From positions 1 to 8,801 of the forward strand of contig JAUNXM010000081.1 in NCBI GenBank assembly GCA_030539815.1: a stretch of 8,801 nt of DNA, in the 5' to 3' direction. The position numbers and the translations under genes were made by a program. The notes under the pieces are model-generated. The model made no database searches. It had not been told where the DNA came from and saw only the letters and a list, made by a program, of their open reading frames with translations. The stretch comes from Methanobacterium sp. Lineage in GTDB: Archaea; Methanobacteriota; Methanobacteria; Methanobacteriales; Methanobacteriaceae. How positions within the stretch are numbered: the first letter of the stretch is position 1; each line of letters begins with the position of its first letter. Below are positions 5,828 through 8,801 of this stretch, piece by piece.

Positions 5828-7594
5828 TCATACAATGGCTTCTTCAAAATATTCAGGGATGAAATATAAACATTTACGCCATCTTTCCTTTAGGACACCA
5901 TAAATATCCTGGTCCAGTATGTAGGTGTTGCAGTAATCATCCTCATTACGCATGCCACGACCATAAGCCTGGACTAAACTGGCCACGGTCTTGTAAGCAT
6001 ACCAGTATCCATCCCTCTTCATACGAGTCATGATCTGCTTATCACCCAGGTAGGGGAAGGGCATTTTATAGATAACCTGGAAACGACACAGATCATCAGG
6101 GAAATCAACACCTTCATCCACACTGGGAGCCACCAGTACCAGTGGTTCCTCGGATTCTATGAATTTCCTGATGACCACCTCTCTTTTGGGGGCTCTCCTG
6201 GAATTAGGGTGGGGACTGTAAATGATTACCCGCGGATCCTGGATGTTTTCACTGATGTAGGTGGCTAACTTATGACTATGGGTATGTATCAAACCCTTAT
6301 CTTCGGCGTGTTTATCCAGGATCTTTTTAAGGATGGGAATGGAGCGGGGCTTGGTTTGGTCAATATATTTACTGGACATTCTACCGGTGGTTTCTAGATA
6401 GATGGGCCTATTTTCTATTTTAAAGGGGCTTTTAACCTGGATGTACAGGGCATCATCCGGGTTGATCCCGTGCCATTTGCAGAAGTGCTCCTTGCTGAGT
6501 ATGGTGGCGCTCATCAGGAGACAGTAATCAGTATGGCCCAGTAGGTACCTCTGCACAAAGCGGCTGACCTCTACTGGTTTGAAGGTAACTGATTTTGCTT
6601 TCTGGTTGGCTTCAATCACCCACTCCGTGGGATGATCCTCCAGTTCACTTTCAACCATGGATAACCGGTTAATAGCCCGGTGGACTGATTTACGCTTTTT
6701 TAATGGTACGTCGGGTACTTTGAGTATGGATTTGTAGGCATCATTATATTTGACGATGTGTTTCCTCCAGAAGTCCACCTCCTCAGTGAAGGCCTCCTCA
6801 CTTAACTGGGGTATGGTATCCAGTTCTTCTATTTCCCTTAATTTTTCCAGGTATTCCTCGAAATCCTTTTTCAAGATTTTATTGGATAGTTCCAGGCTTA
6901 ACTGGTCCATGACCTGGTTTTCCATGTTATGTACCTCGTCAAAGACTGCCAGCACCCTTTCCCCGAAGTGGTCCATGTAATTCATTTCCGGGAAAAAGGA
7001 GGAGTAGTTCATTAAGGTGATGGGAGATCGTACTGATCTGCCCTTCTGCAGCCAGTAATGGCAAGGGTCGTCACTATTAAAATAGAATGGTTGGCCCCGC
7101 ATGTCACGGAAGCAGAGTAATTCCCCTTTACTACTGATGCCATGGTCACAGACAAGATCTGCAGTCTGGCAGAGACCATCATCACAGGTGGTGTCCTTGA
7201 AAACCATGCCCTCCATGCAGTCAAAGTTATTCCTACCCTTTAAAACCTGGAATTTGAAGTCATTATGGTACTGGTCCTGGAGTTGTTTGGTGATGGTCAC
7301 CAGGTATGCGGAGGAGAAGTAATTGGCTAAAGTCACGGCAATGGCTGATTTACCTATACCGGTACCGGCATCCAGGAGGATGTAATGGTAGCCCTGGTCT
7401 AATCCATTGGCTATTTTCTGGAGGATGGTTTCCTGCTGGGGGCGGGGAGTCATCCAGGAAGGGAAGTTTTCCAGTAGGGCAGAGTAGGTGTCCACGTTTT
7501 CATCTTTAACAAAAACACCCCTTCTACCACACCCTGGGCAGATGATTAACCCTTTTTTGAGTGTTTCCTTACATTCCGGACATTGCAATGACAT
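5828..7594 (-). CDS. Rad3/XPD/DinG-type superfamily 2 ATP-dependent DNA helicase with N-terminal zinc ribbon
   Basis: This is a 588-aa protein. Residues 5-22 form a zinc ribbon (CPEC then CPGCG: C5, C8, C19, C22). The helicase motifs are a Q-motif-like RPQQ (51-54), Walker A DAGTGIGKS (75-83), DEVH (219-222), SAT (362-364), a motif V-like region VDEGVDFPDD (492-501) and motif VI QAYGRGMR (542-549). Between Walker A and DEVH lie six cysteines (C126, C137, C142, C149, C161, C178), the first in GRNNFDC. This is the place of the 4Fe-4S cluster of XPD/DinG helicases, which unwind DNA 5'-3'. NYSSFF after the cluster region fits the family. The likely role is DNA repair or processing of unusual DNA structures. 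The ATG follows AGGGGAG with a 4-nt spacer. It is a single gene, convergent with the winged-helix regulator. Which four Cys bind iron, and the exact subfamily, cannot be settled here. Confidence 0.88.
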   Translation of the reverse strand: MSLQCPECKETLKKGLIICPGCGRRGVFVKDENVDTYSALLENFPSWMTPRPQQETILQKIANGLDQGYHYILLDAGTGIGKSAIAVTLANYFSSAYLVTITKQLQDQYHNDFKFQVLKGRNNFDCMEGMVFKDTTCDDGLCQTADLVCDHGISSKGELLCFRDMRGQPFYFNSDDPCHYWLQKGRSVRSPITLMNYSSFFPEMNYMDHFGERVLAVFDEVHNMENQVMDQLSLELSNKILKKDFEEYLEKLREIEELDTIPQLSEEAFTEEVDFWRKHIVKYNDAYKSILKVPDVPLKKRKSVHRAINRLSMVESELEDHPTEWVIEANQKAKSVTFKPVEVSRFVQRYLLGHTDYCLLMSATILSKEHFCKWHGINPDDALYIQVKSPFKIENRPIYLETTGRMSSKYIDQTKPRSIPILKKILDKHAEDKGLIHTHSHKLATYISENIQDPRVIIYSPHPNSRRAPKREVVIRKFIESEEPLVLVAPSVDEGVDFPDDLCRFQVIYKMPFPYLGDKQIMTRMKRDGYWYAYKTVASLVQAYGRGMRNEDDYCNTYILDQDIYGVLKERWRKCLYFIPEYFEEAIV

Positions 7595-7598
7595 TTAA

Positions 7599-7619
7599 CT
7601 CCCCTGGTGGCTTCTATTA
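7599..7619 (-). promoter_or_regulatory. RBS and shared leader element of the helicase gene
   Basis: On the minus strand TAATAGAAGCC (7609-7619) is followed by ACC and AGGGGAG (7599-7605), 4 nt before the ATG. The 11-mer is identical to the one before the protease gene, and the flanking bases are also similar. Confidence 0.4.
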
Positions 7620-7722
7620 TTATGGTTAAGGGTTGAAGTTATTAATAATAATTGCATTTTTCAAGGTAATTTTAGGGAAGTATTCTATCATTTTATTGTC
7701 ATTTTTTTATCCAGGTAGAGTT

Positions 7723-7767
7723 GGGCTTAAAAAATATCTTTAATAAAAAAAAGCCTTAAGGTTAGGC
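7723..7767. other. Spacer with weak alternative hairpins
   Basis: The spacer 7595-7882 holds no gene I can recognise. GGCTT (7724-7728) can pair with AAGCC (7751-7755) across an A/T loop. Alternatively GCCT (7753-7756) can pair with AGGC (7764-7767). A T7 run lies at 7702-7708. The stems are short and may mean nothing. Confidence 0.15.
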
Positions 7768-7851
7768 AAAGAGTTTTAGTGGTTGAGATTATAAGATATC
7801 TTTGCACTACTATGAAACGATTTTAACTTTATCCTATTCCCTTCACTAACT

Positions 7852-7860
7852 ATTATATAT
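7852..7860 (+). promoter_or_regulatory. TATA box of the putative antitoxin gene
   Basis: ATTATATAT is centred about 27 nt before the ATG at 7883. Archaeal transcription starts about 25 nt after the box, so the mRNA would begin at or next to the ATG and be leaderless. This agrees with the lack of a clear ribosome binding site. Confidence 0.5.
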
Positions 7861-7882
7861 CAAAAAGATCATAATACTGGAT

Positions 7883-8023
7883 ATGGATGCTGAAACTAAA
7901 AAGCTCAGGGAAGAGTTTGGACTTAAAACAAGGATTAAACAAGAAGATCTCATTCCTGAAGCTCGGGGCAAAACTGCTGCCGAGATTATCCGATCAATGC
8001 GAGAAAATATGAAGAAATATTAA
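7883..8023 (+). CDS. Small putative antitoxin (46 aa), convergent with a PIN toxin
   Basis: The frame reads MDAETKKLREEFGLKTRI, then KQEDLIPEARGKTAAEIIRS, then MRENMKKY, and ends TAA at 8021-8023. It is highly charged, with two likely helices (about 3-11 and 31-44) joined by a loop. The GKTAAEIIRSMREN segment resembles the toxin-binding tail of small type II antitoxins of the VapB kind, but no DNA-binding domain is visible. No usable start lies upstream in frame. It has no clear ribosome binding site; the TATA box spacing suggests a leaderless mRNA. The stop overlaps that of the PIN gene on the opposite strand through TTAA (8020-8023). Codon content and the promoter make it a credible gene. 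The antitoxin role is inferred from the tail and the neighbour. Usual VapB genes lie upstream of, and on the same strand as, vapC, so this arrangement is odd. Confidence 0.6.
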   Translation: MDAETKKLREEFGLKTRIKQEDLIPEARGKTAAEIIRSMRENMKKY

Positions 8024-8469
8024 ATTACGTCCAATGGATGTACTGTTCTAATCAATTCACTTATTTTTCGACTTTCTAAAATCTTTTCATCGATGGTAAT
8101 GAATGCTGTGCATTCACTTCCAAGAGCCCCTGCTAACAGTTTAGTATCGGTTATTTCTAATCTTGAATCAGCTTTTTTTATCTTTCCAATACAGTGATTG
8201 TAATGGGGTATTTCGAGGGTAACAAATTCTAAATTTAAATGATCAATTACTCCACTTATATTTTGAAAAGCTCCAGTGCGACTTATGTTATCATTGATAT
8301 TATCAAGGAGAGATAAATAAAGTTCTCCTAATACTAAAAGACTTATATTTCCTTTATATATTGGGGGAATCCGTTTAAGGTATCTTAAACATTCTTTTTC
8401 GTTTCGATCATCAAGGGCTATGCTGGCAAGGATGGATGTATCTATGAAATGTGTGGCTTTAACTTGCAT
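8020..8469 (-). CDS. PIN-domain ribonuclease, VapC-like toxin
   Basis: This is a 149-aa protein of normal VapC length. The acidic quartet of PIN nucleases is present: D10 in HFIDTSIL, E49 in LLVLGELYLSL, D108 in LEITDTKLLAGA and D127 in FITIDEKIL. These residues bind Mg2+ or Mn2+ for RNA cleavage. VapC toxins usually cut tRNA or rRNA; the target here is unknown. The ATG at 8467-8469 is preceded by AGGGA with a 7-nt spacer and by TATA-like DNA further up. No antitoxin gene lies directly upstream on the same strand. The best partner is the 46-aa protein encoded convergently, with a 4-bp tail-to-tail overlap. The PIN gene is more AT-rich than the helicase and protease genes, which fits a mobile accessory module. 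It could instead be a solitary PIN nuclease. Confidence 0.83.
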   Translation of the reverse strand: MQVKATHFIDTSILASIALDDRNEKECLRYLKRIPPIYKGNISLLVLGELYLSLLDNINDNISRTGAFQNISGVIDHLNLEFVTLEIPHYNHCIGKIKKADSRLEITDTKLLAGALGSECTAFITIDEKILESRKISELIRTVHPLDVI

Positions 8470-8476
8470 GTAAACG

Positions 8477-8481
8477 TCCCT
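8477..8481 (-). promoter_or_regulatory. Ribosome binding site of the PIN gene
   Basis: AGGGA on the minus strand lies 7 nt before the ATG and supports the chosen start. Confidence 0.45.
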
Positions 8482-8509
8482 ATTTTATACAGCAATTATT
8501 ATTATTTTT

Positions 8510-8530
8510 CTTTTAAATAATCATATATAT
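8510..8530 (-). promoter_or_regulatory. AT-rich promoter region of the PIN gene
   Basis: Two TATA-like elements are present on the minus strand, ATATATATGA (8521-8530) and TTTAAAAG (8510-8517). Either would give a leader short enough to carry the AGGGA site. I cannot choose between them. Confidence 0.35.
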
Positions 8531-8675
8531 TTTTATCTAAAGAAAATCAATAATTTTTACATTTCACTCGAATATATTAACAAACTCAAATCGATACAAT
8601 TTAAGTTTCCTCATGTACCCTAGGTTATCTAATACAAAGACCAAGTGAAAGTGTTCCATCTTCTAGATTATATCC

Positions 8676-8801
8676 TCATTTGGTCAATAATTTATCAATA
8701 CGATGAGTTAATTCTTTAACAGGCATTGAACCAAAATTAAATAAATAAGATTCACCTGTCCATTCGAAGGGCACTTGAATTTTTTTTAAGGTTTCATCTG
8801 G
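8676..8801 (-). CDS. Unrecognised protein, C-terminal part (possibly truncated by a TGA)
   Basis: The frame enters from the right edge and gives 41 residues, PDETLKKIQVPFEWTGESYL then FNFGSMPVKELTHRIDKLLT and K, before TGA at 8676-8678. The 5' end lies outside the window. The composition is normal for a soluble protein: aromatic strands (VPFEWTGESYLFNFG) and then a helix (VKELTHRIDKLLTK). After the TGA the same frame continues with plausible protein sequence (GYNLEDGTLSLGLCIR) to TAA at 8625-8627, so the natural C-terminus may once have been longer. I do not recognise the family. The spacer 8470-8675 otherwise holds only the PIN promoter. Confidence 0.55.
   Translation of the reverse strand, partial: PDETLKKIQVPFEWTGESYLFNFGSMPVKELTHRIDKLLTK

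Noticed and set aside
6750..7509. Several frames on both strands within the helicase gene
   Set aside because: They are Ser/Trp-rich or low-complexity shadows over a helicase with all motifs intact.
8676..8678. TGA read as selenocysteine
   Set aside because: No SECIS-like structure was seen, the surrounding protein is not a known selenoprotein, and the frame stops again 16 codons later.

Overview
The window looks like the chromosome of a methanogenic archaeon of the order Methanobacteriales, most likely a mesophilic Methanobacterium. This rests on gene content and style, not on a marker gene. There is a secreted papain-like protease with a lectin-like domain, a DUF11 repeat and a C-terminal anchor. 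There is an XPD/DinG-type helicase with a zinc ribbon, and a NERD protein with an N-terminal Cys-x-Cys-Gly ribbon typical of this order. Promoters are TATA boxes, ribosome binding sites are GGAG/GAGGTGA, and transcription appears to end at plain oligo-T runs. Genes are moderately GC-rich, while the spacers are very AT-rich. No rRNA, tRNA, CRISPR array or transposase was seen.

Layout, left to right: (1) the 3' end of an AIM24-family gene (+) with an oligo-T terminator. (2) A spacer holding a degenerate 38-40 bp tandem repeat. (3) An acyltransferase-3 membrane enzyme (-). (4) A spacer with about six degenerate copies of a 26-bp tandem repeat. (5) A membrane-tethered NERD nuclease-like gene (-) that needs a 1-nt frame change near its 5' end to join its RBS-supported ATG to its body. 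(6) An AT-rich spacer with another imperfect duplication. (7) A 649-aa secreted C1 protease (-), divergent from (8) a 115-aa winged-helix regulator (+) with a TATA box, an inverted repeat and a strong RBS. (9) A 588-aa helicase (-), convergent with the regulator. (10) A 46-aa putative antitoxin (+), probably leaderless, whose stop codon overlaps tail-to-tail with that of (11) a PIN-domain ribonuclease toxin (-). (12) The 3' end of an unrecognised gene (-), possibly cut short by a TGA.

The genes are mostly single transcription units rather than a long operon. Two functional links are plausible. The winged-helix regulator may control itself and the divergent surface protease. The small acidic/basic protein and the PIN protein may form a toxin-antitoxin pair in an unusual convergent arrangement. 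The protease and helicase genes share a similar stretch of about 30 nt just upstream of their starts, which may be a common leader element. I see no clear new multi-gene system. The most notable signals are the frameshifted NERD gene, the locally distinct tandem repeats in several spacers, the convergent TA-like pair and the shared leader.
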